Notes: a model not told the origin generated them from the letters alone. DNA of 64,000 nt from Plantactinospora sp. BC1 (GCF_003030345.1 NZ_CP028158.1:434001-498000), one strand, 5' to 3'. Shown: positions 9,322 to 20,200, counted from the stretch's first letter. Numbers and translations: made by a program.

Positions 9322-9350
9322 ACGATAGGCAGCGCAGCGAAACTTGTCTA
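9322..9350 (-). promoter_or_regulatory. Candidate promoter of the LasA-like peptidase
   Basis: On the minus strand TAGACA (9350-9345) and TATCGT (9327-9322) are exactly 17 bp apart and lie about 45 bases upstream of the ATG at 9278. The rest of the 443-base gap to 9721 holds no convincing gene. It is locally less GC-rich around 9330-9380, and the right part presumably contains the unrecognised promoter of the formyltransferase. Confidence 0.5.
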
Positions 9351-9721
9351 CACTTCCTCGGCACGTTGGCGAAGGTAATCTTCAGACCGTCCCGGCCACC
9401 CGCCCCTGCCGGCCGGCGCGTCGGCGGTCCACCGTCGGTGATCTCGTCCACGACCGAACCACGGCTCACCGACGCCGGTAAGGTTGCCGCCGGGATGATG
9501 AAACGGGATGAAAGGGCAGCCGTGGGATCGGGGTTCGTCGAGGCCGTCGCTCGGCCGTGGCCGACGTCCGCGCTCACCCGTACCCCGGCAGGGTCGGGAG
9601 ACCGGTCCCGGTCCTCCCGGACCCGACGCGTAGCGGTTGCGTGCCGACCGCGAGCAGGCGAGCGGACCGGTTCCGGTGCGCACCGGACGACGACCGGCAC
9701 CACGAGGGGAGAGGGCGCCCC

Positions 9722-10501
9722 GTGAGCCAGCCGCCCGACGCGGTCCCGTTTCGCGTGCCCGGCCGTACCAGCCCGGCCGAGCTGCGCTACGTCTACCTGA
9801 ACCTGCGGGACCATCCCCGGGGCCAGCTACAGCTGGCGGCCCTGGTCGCCGCCGGATTCGTGCCGTGCCTCGTGGTCGACGAGGACTCCCCGCTGGCCGA
9901 GGCCGGGCGTTCCGGCCAGCTCGCGGAACTCAGCCAGGTGGCGGGGTACGCCGAGCCGGAGCCCACCAGCGAGTTTTGCCGGCGGCACGGCATCGCCCAC
10001 CGGACGGTCGCCGACCACAACGACGAGACGACCGTCGAGCTGCTGCGGACCGCCCGGGCCGACCTCGTCGCCCTCGGCGACACCCGGATCCTCAAACCGC
10101 ACATCCTGACGCTGGCTCCGCACGGCATCGTCAACGTGCACCCCGGGTACCTGCCCGAGGTGCGGGGCAACCATCCGTATCTCTGGGCGATCATCCACGA
10201 CCTGCCGCAGGGCGTCAGCGTGCACCTGATCGACGCCGAGGTGGACCGGGGACCGCTCCTGCGGACCCGGCGGGTGCCGATCCCGGACGGAATCGGCCTG
10301 CCGGACCTGGTCCACCTGCTCAACGAGGAGTGCGCGACGCTGCTGGTCGAGACGATGCGGCAGATCGTCGACGGTACGGCGACGCTGATCCCACAGCCCG
10401 GCGACGCGCGCCTGACGTTCCGGCAGGCGCGTCCGGAGATCCGTGAACTCGCCCGGACGATGTTGCGGGAACGCGCCACGGCGCCGGTCGCCGGGCGGTG
10501 A
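9722..10501 (+). CDS. Formyltransferase-family protein (10-formyl-THF-dependent, Fmt/ArnA type)
   Basis: A 259-residue protein with the formyltransferase core: VNVHPGYLPEVRGNHPYLWAI gives catalytic Asn138 and His140, and VHLIDAEVDRGPLL gives the conserved Asp. The GTG start at 9722 follows AGGGGAGAG. It lacks the C-terminal tRNA-binding domain of Fmt, so it resembles the small formyltransferases that modify amines in sugar and natural-product pathways. It is convergent with the diaminobutyrate-type aminotransferase, so formylation of a diamino acid side chain or of a peptide N-terminus is a reasonable inference. Confidence 0.85.
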   Translation: MSQPPDAVPFRVPGRTSPAELRYVYLNLRDHPRGQLQLAALVAAGFVPCLVVDEDSPLAEAGRSGQLAELSQVAGYAEPEPTSEFCRRHGIAHRTVADHNDETTVELLRTARADLVALGDTRILKPHILTLAPHGIVNVHPGYLPEVRGNHPYLWAIIHDLPQGVSVHLIDAEVDRGPLLRTRRVPIPDGIGLPDLVHLLNEECATLLVETMRQIVDGTATLIPQPGDARLTFRQARPEIRELARTMLRERATAPVAGR

Positions 10502-11746
10502 TCACCCGGCGGCCCGGGTGGCCTCGGCCAGGATCGCCAGACCCTGGCCGAGTTCCTCGGTCGAGGCGGTCAACGGCGGCAGCAACTTGACCACCTCGGC
10601 GTCGGCGCCGGAGGTCTCCACCAGCAACCCCCGATCGAACGCCTCGGCCGCGACCTTCGACGCCCGTCCCGGCGAGGCGAAGACCACCCCGTGCACCAGC
10701 CCCCGGCCCCTGGTCGTGATCCCGGCCAACGGCTCGGTGAACTCCCGCAACGCGTCCGCCAGCCATTCGCCCTTGGCGCGTACCTGTTGGGCGAAGCTGT
10801 CGTCGGCCCAGTAGTGCCGCAACGTGGCGGCCGCCGCCGCGAAGGCGAGGTTGTTGCCACGGAAGGTGCCGTTGTGCTCGCCGGGCGCCCAGACGTCCAG
10901 GTCGGGACGGATCAGCGTGAGCGCCATCGGCAGCCCGTACCCGCTGATCGACTTGGCCAGGCAGACGATGTCCGGGACGATTCCCGCCGCCTCGAAGCTG
11001 AAGAACGTACCGGTCCGGCCGCATCCCATCTGGACGTCGTCCACGATCAGCAGCACCCCGTGGCGCCGGCACGACTCGGCCAGCGCCCGCAGCCACCGGG
11101 GCCGGGCGACATTCACCCCGCCTTCGCCCTGCACCGTCTCGACGATGACGGCCGCCGGCCGGTCCGGGCCGCTGCCGGTGTCCCGCAGCATCCGCTCGAA
11201 CGCGGGCGGTCCGCCGCTCCCGACGTCGTCCCGGTCGTCGTCGTACGGGAGCACCGTGACGTTGCCGAGCGGCACGCCGGCCGCGTGGCGCTTGGCGGCG
11301 TTCCCGCTGACCGCCAGGGCGCCGAGCGTCATGCCGTGGAAGGCGTTGCCGAAACAGACGACGTCCTGCCGGCCGGTCACCTTGCGGGCCAGCTTGAGCG
11401 CCGCCTCGACCGCGTTGGTCCCGCCCGGGCCGGGCAACTGCACCCGGTAGTCCAGGTTGCGCGGCCGCAGGACCAGCTCGTGGAAGGTCCGCAGGAACTC
11501 GCGTTTGGCCACGGTGTCCATGTCCAGCCCGTGCACGATGCCGTCGCCGGCCAGGTAGTCCAGGACGACCCGCTTGAGGACCGGATTGTTGTGCCCGTAG
11601 TTGAGTGTCCCGGCGCCGGAGAAGAAATCGAGATAGGGCCGCCCGGACTCGCTGTAGATCCAGCTTCCGGCGGCCCGGTGGAACACCGTCGGCCACACCC
11701 GGCAGTAGCTGCGGACGTTCGACTCCAGCTCGGTCAAGGCGTTCAT
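10502..11746 (-). CDS. Class III aminotransferase, diaminobutyrate-2-oxoglutarate aminotransferase type
   Basis: A 414-residue fold-type I PLP enzyme. FFSGAGTLNYGHNNP and PGPGGTNAVEAALKLARK match the EctB/DABA aminotransferase group. LIVDDVQMGCGRTG holds the PLP Asp, and CLAKSISGYGLPMALTLI the PLP Lys. The family converts L-aspartate-4-semialdehyde to L-2,4-diaminobutyrate. The ATG overlaps the stop of the NRPS gene upstream, so it is co-translated with a C-A-T-TE module and probably supplies a Dab-derived unit. No ectA or ectC neighbour is present, which argues against ectoine. Confidence 0.88.
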   Translation of the reverse strand: MNALTELESNVRSYCRVWPTVFHRAAGSWIYSESGRPYLDFFSGAGTLNYGHNNPVLKRVVLDYLAGDGIVHGLDMDTVAKREFLRTFHELVLRPRNLDYRVQLPGPGGTNAVEAALKLARKVTGRQDVVCFGNAFHGMTLGALAVSGNAAKRHAAGVPLGNVTVLPYDDDRDDVGSGGPPAFERMLRDTGSGPDRPAAVIVETVQGEGGVNVARPRWLRALAESCRRHGVLLIVDDVQMGCGRTGTFFSFEAAGIVPDIVCLAKSISGYGLPMALTLIRPDLDVWAPGEHNGTFRGNNLAFAAAAATLRHYWADDSFAQQVRAKGEWLADALREFTEPLAGITTRGRGLVHGVVFASPGRASKVAAEAFDRGLLVETSGADAEVVKLLPPLTASTEELGQGLAILAEATRAAG

Positions 11747-14700
11747 CGTGTCCCGTCCGGGGTGCCGGCTGAGCCGAGGGTGGTGGCCAGGGCGGAGGCG
11801 AGCTGCCCGACGGCCGGCTGGTCGATGATGGAGAAGTGGGTCGCCTCGACCCGGTCGATGCTCACGCCACCCCGGGTGAAGCGGCCCCAGTCGGTGCGGG
11901 TGACCAGCCCCCGGTCCAGCGAGTCGCCCGCCCAGGTGACCCGGAGCGGCGCGTCGACGACCGGCGGCCGCCAGGCGCTGAAGAGCCACCGGTGCAGCGC
12001 GGCGACCACGGCACGGGCACCGAGCGCGTCCGCGTCCGGTGTGGTGGTGCCGGGCCAGAGCCGGGCAGCGGTGGCAGCGATCCACCGGCCGCTCTCCCGG
12101 GCGATCCCACGGCTGTCCTGACCCGCCAGGCGTACGGTCAACTCGCGCACGTCGTCCGGGCCGGCGGATGCGGCACCCGCCGGGGCGAGACTGGCGAGGA
12201 CCGCCGCCGCCCCGGCGGGCCAGTCGGGGTCCGGGGCGCGCTGGGCCGTGACGGCTGCGACACCGGAGTCCCACAGCGTCACCGACCGCACGGTGACGTT
12301 GCGCCGCTCCAGGGCGGCGGCGGTCGCGTGGGCGAGGAGACCACCCAGCGACCACCCGGCCAGATGGCACCCGCGCCCGTCGAGGCTCCGCGCCACCTCG
12401 GCGGCGTACGTCTCGATCATCTGCTCCGGATCGGCCCACGTCGTGCCGTGGGTGACGTCGGTGTGACCGTCGAAGACCGCGTAGACCGCCCGGTCCGGCG
12501 GCAGGGCGTCGACCAGGTGGCGATAGACGAAGACGTCGCCGCCGAGCGGGTGCAGCAGCACGAGCGGGGTGTCGTCGGCGACGTCACGCAGCGCCAGCAC
12601 GGTGCCTCGGACGGGCCCGGGAGTCGGGGCCGGATCCGGCGAGTCCGGCACCGCTCGGCCGGCGAGCCGGGCGGCCAGCAACCGGGGCGTCGGCGCGTCG
12701 ACGAGATCGGCGTAGGTCATCGTGGCGCCCAGTTCGTGCCGTACCCGGGCCACCAGCCGGGCGGCGAGCAGGGAGTGACCGCCCTGGGAGAAGAAGTGGG
12801 CGTGCGCGTCGAGTTCCGTCGTCTCCAGCAGGTCCGACCACTGCCGACACAGCCAGGACTCGGTCGGTCCGGCCGGCGGTTCCGGCGCCTCGGCGCCGCC
12901 CGTGGCCGTCTGCTCCCCGGTCGCGGCGAGCGCTTCCAGCGCCCGGTGGTCGATCTTCCCGATGATCGTCACGGGCATGCGGTCTAGGAGGTGGATGCGG
13001 GCCGGAACCATGTAGCCGGGGAGGAAGGCCCGCAGGTGGTCGGCGAGGGTGGCGGCGCTCACCGGCGCGCTGACCGTGACGAAGGAGTGCAGCGCCGGTC
13101 CTCGCCGATCCTGGTGGTCCACCACGATGGTGACCGCCGACCGTACGGTCGGATGGGCCAGCAACCGGGCGGTGATCTCGCCGAGTTCGACCCGGTTACC
13201 CCTGATCTTGACCTGGCTGTCGAACCGCCCGAGGTACTCCACCACGCCGCCCTTGGCGATGCGCACCCGGTCTCCGCTGCGGTAGACCCGCAGCGGCGTC
13301 CCGCCCGGCCCCCACGGCCGGGTGGGGAAGGCCGCGGCGGTGAGATCGGGCCGGTTCAGATAGCCCGCGCCCACCCCGGCACCCGCGATGTGCAGCTCTC
13401 CGACCGCCCCGTCGGGCAGCAGCCGCCCCTGCGCATCGGCGACGAAGAGTGCCACCCCGGGCAGTTCCCGGCCGATGACCGGGCGCTCCACCGCCGGGAC
13501 GACCTCCTGGAAGGTCGAGTTGACCGTGCACTCGGTGGGCCCGTACACGTTGAACACCCGCAGCTGAGCGGCGTCGGCGAGCGGTCGCCACATCGGGGCC
13601 GGCAGCGCCTCGCCGCCGGTGACGAGCCGGCGCAGCGCCAGGTCCGGACGGGTGAGCAGGCCCGCGTCGACGAGCAGTTGCAGGTGCGGGGGGATGCACT
13701 CGAAGAGCGTGATGCCGGTGCTGGCGACGTAGTCCAGCATCGCGTCGGGGTCGAGTCGGACCGCCGCCGGGATGATCACCAGGCTCGCGCCGCCGAGCAG
13801 GGCGAGGAGCTGCTGCACGCTCACGTCGAAGATCAACGGGGCGTTCAGGGAGGCCACCTCGTCGTGCCAGTCGTCGATCCCGTACGTCTCACGCAGCCCG
13901 GCCATGAAGTTCAGCATGTTGGCGTGGGTCGTGACGGCGGCCTTGGGCAGACCGGTCGTGCCCGAGGTGTAGATGGCATAGGCGATGTCGGCCGGATCGG
14001 TACGCCGGTCCCGGACAGCCTCCGGCCAGCCCTCGCCGACGACGAGGCGGGGATCGAGCACCTCGGCCCCGCAGGCGTCGAAGCCGGCCGGCCCGCACAC
14101 GACGCCCAGCCCCGCGTCGGAGATCATGTGGCGTCGCCGGTCGGCCGGCAGGGCGGGATCGATGGGTACGTAGGCACCGCCGGCCAGCCAGATACCGAGC
14201 ACCGCGACGATCGAGTGCACCGAACGATCGGCGATCACCCCGACGTACCGGCCGGGCCCGACCCCACGCAGCCCGGCGCCGACCCACTCCGCCCGGCGTA
14301 CCAGTTCGGCGAAGCCGATCGACTCGTCGGCCGAGCGCACCGCGACCCGCCGGTCCCCGATCGCGGCCAGTCGACGGATCGCCTCGCTGGTGACCACGAT
14401 GTCGTCGCGCGGCGGTCCGGCGGCGTGCCGCCGGCACTGCTCCTCGGCGGCCGGCGCGTCCAGCAGCGCCAGCGCCGACACCGGCTGCCCGTCGTCACGG
14501 GCGCCGTGGGTGACGACGGTGAAGACGGCCTGTACGAAGGCAGCCACCAGCGGCTCGTCGAACAGCGAGGTGTCGTACTCGACCAGCAGCCGCAGCCCGG
14601 CTCCGTCCCGCAGGAAGAAGAGTGCGAGGTCGAACTTGGCCCGCCTGTCGTCGAGGCTGTCGACCCGCGCCGACACGCCGCCCCAGAGCCGTACGTCGGA

Positions 14701-15810
14701 CTCCGGGGCGTCCTGCAACTCCAGTGCGATCCGGAAGGGCGGACCGGTGCCCAGCGCCGCGACAACCCGGTCGAACGGCACGTCGTCGTGCGAGAGCGCG
14801 TCGCCGACGGTCCGGGCGGCACGGCTCACGGCCACCCGGAAACTCGGGTCGTCGCGAAGGTCGGTGAACAACGCCACCGTGTTGACGAAGAAGCCCAGAG
14901 CCGACTCGAACTCCGGCGCCTTGCGGTTGAGCGTCGTCGTGGCGAGCGCCACCGCCGGCTCCCCGCTGAACCGTTGCGCCACTGTCTGGACGGTCGCCTG
15001 GAGGACCGCGAACACGCTGACCGTCGGGTCGGCGGTGAACCCGGCGATCGCCGCGGCGGCCGGGGCCGGAACGGCGTAGCTGACGGTGGCGGCCCGGCCG
15101 CTGTGGGTCTGCCCCAGCGGTGCGGTGGCCAGCAGGGACGGCGGCGGTGCCGGCGGCAGGGCGCGTTGCCAGTAGTCGAGCTGCCGGGCGACCAGCTCGT
15201 CGGTGAGCCGGTCGTGCTGCCAGCGGGCGAAGGTCTGGTACTGGGTGGGCTGGTCCGCGGGATCCCAGGCGCCGCTCGCCGCGAAACCCTGGTACGCCTC
15301 GGTCAGCTCCCGCTCGAAGATCGCCATCGACCAGCCGTCGGTGGCGATGTGGTGCATGGCCAGCAGCAGCACGTGGTCGTCGTCGGCGAGCCGCGCCAGG
15401 CAGGCCCGCAGCGGTGCCTCGGTCCGCAGGTCGAACGGGCGGTGCAGGAACTCCCGGGCCGCCTCCCTGACGCCCGCGTCGCCGAGCCCCGCCGGCCAGC
15501 CGACCGTCTCGCCGAGCATCGGCTCGGGGTCCAGTACCAGTTGCCGGACCGTGTCGCCCGCGTCGACGAAGACGGTCCGCAGCACCTCGTGCCGCGCGAC
15601 GAGCGCGGTCAGCGCCCGACCGAGCGCGTCGGTGTCGAGGGGCCCGCGCAGCCGGATCAGCCGGGAGACGTTGTAGGCGTTCGAGTCGCGGTCGAGTTCC
15701 TGGTCGATCCAGAGGCGCAGCTGGTTCGGAGCGATCGGGTCGAGCAGCTCGACCAGGCGTGCGAACTGGTTCTCGTCGAGGGTGGCGAGGAATGCCTCGG
15801 CCTGCGTCAT
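11743..15810 (-). CDS. Non-ribosomal peptide synthetase, C-A-T-TE termination module
   Basis: A 1355-residue single-module NRPS. The C domain (about 10-440) has an intact HHIATDG (His153-His154). The A domain (about 470-960) has YAIYTSGTTGLPKA and NVYGPTECTVNSTF. The carrier has FFSQGGHSLLAARL (Ser about 1013) and the thioesterase LAGWSLGGLLAHA (Ser about 1154). Reading the specificity pocket by eye gives approximately D-V-Q-C-V-G-V-V-N-K, which matches no code I know; it is nearest to Gln- or Pro-type pockets, and a diamino acid cannot be excluded. The ATG at 15810 is chosen from where C-domain homology starts. The thioesterase makes this a chain-release module. Confidence 0.92.
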   Translation of the reverse strand: MTQAEAFLATLDENQFARLVELLDPIAPNQLRLWIDQELDRDSNAYNVSRLIRLRGPLDTDALGRALTALVARHEVLRTVFVDAGDTVRQLVLDPEPMLGETVGWPAGLGDAGVREAAREFLHRPFDLRTEAPLRACLARLADDDHVLLLAMHHIATDGWSMAIFERELTEAYQGFAASGAWDPADQPTQYQTFARWQHDRLTDELVARQLDYWQRALPPAPPPSLLATAPLGQTHSGRAATVSYAVPAPAAAAIAGFTADPTVSVFAVLQATVQTVAQRFSGEPAVALATTTLNRKAPEFESALGFFVNTVALFTDLRDDPSFRVAVSRAARTVGDALSHDDVPFDRVVAALGTGPPFRIALELQDAPESDVRLWGGVSARVDSLDDRRAKFDLALFFLRDGAGLRLLVEYDTSLFDEPLVAAFVQAVFTVVTHGARDDGQPVSALALLDAPAAEEQCRRHAAGPPRDDIVVTSEAIRRLAAIGDRRVAVRSADESIGFAELVRRAEWVGAGLRGVGPGRYVGVIADRSVHSIVAVLGIWLAGGAYVPIDPALPADRRRHMISDAGLGVVCGPAGFDACGAEVLDPRLVVGEGWPEAVRDRRTDPADIAYAIYTSGTTGLPKAAVTTHANMLNFMAGLRETYGIDDWHDEVASLNAPLIFDVSVQQLLALLGGASLVIIPAAVRLDPDAMLDYVASTGITLFECIPPHLQLLVDAGLLTRPDLALRRLVTGGEALPAPMWRPLADAAQLRVFNVYGPTECTVNSTFQEVVPAVERPVIGRELPGVALFVADAQGRLLPDGAVGELHIAGAGVGAGYLNRPDLTAAAFPTRPWGPGGTPLRVYRSGDRVRIAKGGVVEYLGRFDSQVKIRGNRVELGEITARLLAHPTVRSAVTIVVDHQDRRGPALHSFVTVSAPVSAATLADHLRAFLPGYMVPARIHLLDRMPVTIIGKIDHRALEALAATGEQTATGGAEAPEPPAGPTESWLCRQWSDLLETTELDAHAHFFSQGGHSLLAARLVARVRHELGATMTYADLVDAPTPRLLAARLAGRAVPDSPDPAPTPGPVRGTVLALRDVADDTPLVLLHPLGGDVFVYRHLVDALPPDRAVYAVFDGHTDVTHGTTWADPEQMIETYAAEVARSLDGRGCHLAGWSLGGLLAHATAAALERRNVTVRSVTLWDSGVAAVTAQRAPDPDWPAGAAAVLASLAPAGAASAGPDDVRELTVRLAGQDSRGIARESGRWIAATAARLWPGTTTPDADALGARAVVAALHRWLFSAWRPPVVDAPLRVTWAGDSLDRGLVTRTDWGRFTRGGVSIDRVEATHFSIIDQPAVGQLASALATTLGSAGTPDGTR

Positions 15811-16039
15811 GCTGGTGCGACTTCCGGATGGGGGCGGGCTGGACGTGGCGGGAACGGCCGCGCCGAGCCACCGGTCACAGATTGACCTATCTGCGACACC
15901 GCGAGCACGCCGGAGAGAGATAGTGTGAGATTTGTCTATGCGTACGTGACCGTCGTCTTTGGGTAGGGTCCAGGTTCGTGCCCGCTGCGGCGCCATACCC
16001 ACAGAAGATCTTCGAGCTGTTGCGGGGGACGGGTTGAGG
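15811..16039. promoter_or_regulatory. Divergent intergenic region between the C-A-T-TE NRPS and the exporter/NRPS operon
   Basis: This 229-base gap must hold both promoters of the divergent NRPS units. It is less GC-rich at 15880-15970. TAGTGTGA occurs at 15921-15928 inside the imperfect palindrome ATAG-N12-CTAT, and a TTGACC at 15883-15888 could be a plus-strand -35, but no partner -10 is convincing. The SARP-type AAATC repeats found elsewhere in the window are not present in the right arrangement here. Confidence 0.35.
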
Positions 16040-17278
16040 GTGACCGCGCGTGGTCGCTGGTTTCTGGGTGCGAGCTTCCTGTCGTCTCTGGGCGACGTGC
16101 TGGTCGTGACCGCGGTACCGTTCGGCGTCGGCTCGGAGACCGGGCGTATCCAGTTCAGCGTGGTGTTCTGGCTGGTGCCGGCTCTGGCCGTGCTCGTCGC
16201 CAGTTTCGCCGGAGGGCACCTCGCCCGGCGCGTCGGGACCGCGCGGCTCGACTACGCGATGCTGCTGCTCGGCATCGCCGCCGTCGAGGTCATGATCTCG
16301 CTGCTCACGCTCTGGCTCCGAGGAACCCTCGAAACACTGATCCTCTCGATCGTCTTCGTCGCGCTGTACGCCTTCGCGAAGGAGGGCATCCCCCGGCTGT
16401 TCTACCAGGTCGCCGTCTACCGGTACTTCGTGGACGGTGACGAGTACGGTCGTCTGGCCGGCATGAAGGCCGGCCTGGACATCGCCGCCGCCCTGGTGGC
16501 GACGGTGGTGGCGGCGGCCATCGTCGCCACCAACACCTGGCGCTACGCCTTCCTGTTCGACGCGGTCACCTTCGTCGTCCTGGCCGCCACGCTGTGGTTC
16601 GCCGGCCGTGACGCGGCGCCGGAGCGACCCGCGCCGACCGACGACACCGGCGAACCGGCCGCCGCACCCCGGGTCAGCCCCGCGCTGCGCACCGGCCTGA
16701 TCGCCGTGCTGGTGGCCATTCCACTGTTCCACGGGGTCAACGCCGCGTTCGTCAACTACCTGCCGTTGCTCAACAAGGAATTCGGCGTGATGGCGGCCAG
16801 CACCAGCATCCTGCTCCTCGCGGTGCTGCGCCTGCCCGGCATGCTGCTCGGACTGGCCTACGACCGGGTGCGGCGCTGGGCCTCGCCCCGGACCTGGGCG
16901 ACGGCGCTGCCGATCGTCTTCGTCGCGATGGCCGCCACCTACCTGATCCAGCCCAACGTCTGGTCGGTCTACGGGCTGCTCTTGCTCGGCGGCCTCAACA
17001 TCGGCGTCTTCGGCCCCTCCGACGCCGTCATCCGCAACCAGATCCCCGGCCCGTACCTCATCGGCTTCAACGTCATCGTGCTGCGCTGGCTCGGCGTGTT
17101 CCAGGCGCTGGCCTGCGTGGGCGCGATGCTGGTCTTCACCTACGGCGGGATGAACACCGCCTGGCTCGGCGGCATCGTCGCCGCCGCCGTGATCGGTGGC
17201 CTGCTGCTGCCCCGGGTACACGCCCGGCACCCGGTGCTGGCCCGCACGGCCGACGAAGAGACCCGGGTGACGGTGTGA
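16040..17278 (+). CDS. MFS transporter (enterobactin-exporter EntS-like)
   Basis: About 412 residues with 12 predicted hydrophobic helices and an MFS cytoplasmic loop (GGHLARRVGTARLDYA). A Pro/Ala/Asp-rich central loop (RPAPTDDTGEPAAAP) separates the two six-helix halves. The GTG at 16040 is used; a TTG two codons earlier is the alternative. Its stop overlaps the GTG of the six-domain NRPS, so exporter and synthetase are coupled, which points to export of the NRPS product or self-resistance. Confidence 0.85.
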   Translation: MTARGRWFLGASFLSSLGDVLVVTAVPFGVGSETGRIQFSVVFWLVPALAVLVASFAGGHLARRVGTARLDYAMLLLGIAAVEVMISLLTLWLRGTLETLILSIVFVALYAFAKEGIPRLFYQVAVYRYFVDGDEYGRLAGMKAGLDIAAALVATVVAAAIVATNTWRYAFLFDAVTFVVLAATLWFAGRDAAPERPAPTDDTGEPAAAPRVSPALRTGLIAVLVAIPLFHGVNAAFVNYLPLLNKEFGVMAASTSILLLAVLRLPGMLLGLAYDRVRRWASPRTWATALPIVFVAMAATYLIQPNVWSVYGLLLLGGLNIGVFGPSDAVIRNQIPGPYLIGFNVIVLRWLGVFQALACVGAMLVFTYGGMNTAWLGGIVAAAVIGGLLLPRVHARHPVLARTADEETRVTV

Positions 17279-20200
17279 GCGCGCCCGCCGCCGACGGCGT
17301 GCGGCCCGTCGCGCGTACCGCCGACGGGTACCCGGTCTCCTTCGCCCAGGAAGGGTTGTTGCTCGCCGACCAACTCGCCGGCGGCGACCCGTCGTACAAC
17401 ATCCCCTGGTGCCTGCGCCTGGAGGGAAGCCTGGACGTCGCCGCCCTGACGACCGCCCTGCGGACGCTGGTCGGCCGCCACGAGGCACTCCGGACCAGCT
17501 ACGAGTGGACCGGGACGAGCTTCCGGCAGGTGGTCGCGCACCCCGACGGCACGTTCCTGGACGTGCCGGTGACCGACGTGGACGGGGAGGCGACCGCGGA
17601 GCGGGAAGCCGTCGCCCTGCTGCGGGAGCCCTTCGACCTGACCGGCGGGCCGCCGCTGCGCGCCCGACTGCTGCGGGTCGCCGACGACGAGCACGTGCTG
17701 GTCTTCAGCGTGCACCACATCGCCTTCGACGGCTGGTCGCTGCGACTCTTCGGTGCGGAACTCGGCGAGGCGTACGCCGCCGCGCTCGCGGCACGGCCCC
17801 TGCGGCTGCCCGACCCCGGCCCGCAGTACGTGGACTACGCCGTATGGCAACGTAACCTGCCCGATCGTCATCTCGACGCGTCCCTGCGCTGGTGGCGCGA
17901 GCGGCTCGGCGGGGCCGCGACGGTCAACCTGCCCCTGGACCATCCGCGTGCACCGACCCCGCGACACCGTGGCGGCGTGCTGCCCTTCACCATTCCGGCG
18001 GCCGTTGCCGCAGACCTGCGGCGCCTCGCCCGGGCCGCCCGCACGAGCGACTACGTGGTCCTGCTCGCCGCGTTCCTGGTGCTGCTGCACCGCTACAGCG
18101 GCCAGACCGACCTGAGCGTCGGTACGCCGGTGGCCAACCGCGACGTGGACGGACTCGACGAGGTGGTGGGCTTCTTCGTCAACACGCTCGTGCTCCGCGT
18201 CGACCTCGCCGGCGACCCCAGCTTCACCGAGCTGGTCGACCGGGTACGGGCCGTCGTGACGGAGTCGATGCGCCATCAGGAGGCTCCGTTCGAGCGCGTG
18301 GTGGCCGAGGTGAACCCGCGACGCGATCCGAGCAGCACGCCGTTGTTCCAGGTGCTGTTCGGCATGGGACTGCCCGAGACGCCACCGGCCGCCTGGGCAG
18401 CCAGCGGACTGCGCGCCCGCCCGCTCGGCTGGACACATGGCCTGGTCAAGTTCGACCTGACGATCACGGTCAATCCCCGTCGCGACGGGTCCGTCGACGG
18501 ACTGTGGCAGTACGACGCCGACCTGTTCGAGGCGTCGACCGCCCGGACGATGGCTGAGCAGTTCGTCCACCTGGCCACCGGGCTCGCCGACGACGCCACC
18601 GCACCGGTCAGCCGGACCCCTCTGCGAGGACCGGCGGAACCGGACCGTCCCGGCGCGGACGTCACCGCCGAGGACCTCGACGTGACCGTGCACGAGCTGA
18701 TCCTCGCGCAGGCCCGCCGCACGCCGACGGCGGTGGCCGTCGCCCAGGGCGACGCACGGATCAGCTACCGGGAACTGGACCGACGCTCCGCCGCGCTGGC
18801 CGCCAGCTTCGAGGCCGGGCAGGAGATCATCGGTCTCTGCCTGCCCCGCTGCCCCGACAGCATCGTGGCGCTCCTCGGCATCCTGCGCAGCGGCGCCGCC
18901 TTCCTGCCCCTGGATCCGGAGCTACCGGCCGAACGGCTGCGACTCATGGTCGAGGACGCCGGTGTACGCACCGTGGTGGTGCACGACCCGGCGGTCGTGG
19001 CCGGTCTGGACGTCGAGACGATCACCCTGGACGCGCTGCCGGACGCGGCGCGGCCGGTCCCGGCGCCCGGCCGTGCCGACGGGTTGTGCTACGTCATCTA
19101 CACCTCCGGCAGCACCGGGCGGCCGAAGGGCGTCGCGATCGAGCACCGCAGCCTGGTCCACTACGTCCGCAGCCTCGGCGAGGTGCTCGGCGCCGCCGGC
19201 ATCGACCCGTCCGGGGCGAGCTTCGCGACCGTGTCGACGCTGGCGGCCGACCTGGGCCACACCAGCGTCTTCGGGGCGCTGCTCAACGGCGGATGCGTGC
19301 ACGTCCTCGACTACGGCACCGTCACCGACCCGTACCGCTTCAGCTCCTACCTGGGGCAGTACCGGGTCGACATCCTCAAGATCGTGCCGACGCACTTCGA
19401 CGCGCTGCGGCGCGGTGCCGCCACGCCCGAGGCGGTGACCCCCCGCCGGGCGCTGATCTTCGGTGGCGAGACCCTCACCACCCGGCTCGCCGAGGCGGTC
19501 GCCGCGCAGCCCGGGGCACCGGCCGTCTTCAACCACTACGGCCCGACCGAGACCTGTGTGGGCGCGCTGATGGGGCGGTTCACCGTGGACGGCGACGCCG
19601 CGGCCACCGTACCGATCGGTCGGCCCCTCGGCGCCACCCGGATCGCGGTCCTGGACCCGGCGGGCCGGCCGGTGCCGCCCGGGGCCACCGGCGTGCTGCA
19701 CATCGGCGGACCGGGACTCGCCCGTGGCTATCTGGGGCGCCCCGACCTGACCGAACGGGCCTTCGTCGCCCTCCCCGACGGCCGCTACTACCGGACCGGC
19801 GACCAGGTCCGCGTCCGACCCGCCGGTGACCTGGAGTTCGTCGGACGCGCCGACGACCAGGTCAAGATCCGTGGGTACCGGGTGGAACCGGCCGAGGTGC
19901 AGGCCGTCCTGGACGGCATGCCGGGAGTCGCGCAGTGCGCGGTCCTGCCCGTCCGCTCCGGCGACGAGACGACCGCGCTCGCCGCCTACCTCGTGCCGAC
20001 GCCGGGCACCGACGGCGAGGCCCTCGGCCCCCGCCTGGCCGACGCCCTGCGCGAGGTCCTGCCCGCCGTGCTGATCCCCGCCTTCTTCGTGGCGGTGCCG
20101 GAACTGCCCCGCACCCGCAACGGCAAGGTCGACCGCGCCCGGCTGCCCGTACCGCCCACCGACGCGGCGCCAGTTTCCACCGCCCCGGTGAGCCCCGAGG

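Noticed and set aside
9722-10501. Methionyl-tRNA formyltransferase (fmt) housekeeping assignment
   Set aside because: Too short, with no C-terminal tRNA-binding domain, and no def or rsmB neighbour; called a pathway formyltransferase instead.
10502-11746. Ectoine gene ectB
   Set aside because: No ectA or ectC nearby and translational coupling to an NRPS; the DABA aminotransferase role in NRPS supply fits better.
15811-16039. A SARP-type element in the NRPS divergent promoter region (CAAATCT on the minus strand)
   Set aside because: Only one heptamer-like match, with no partner on the 11-bp period and no -10 at 8 bp.
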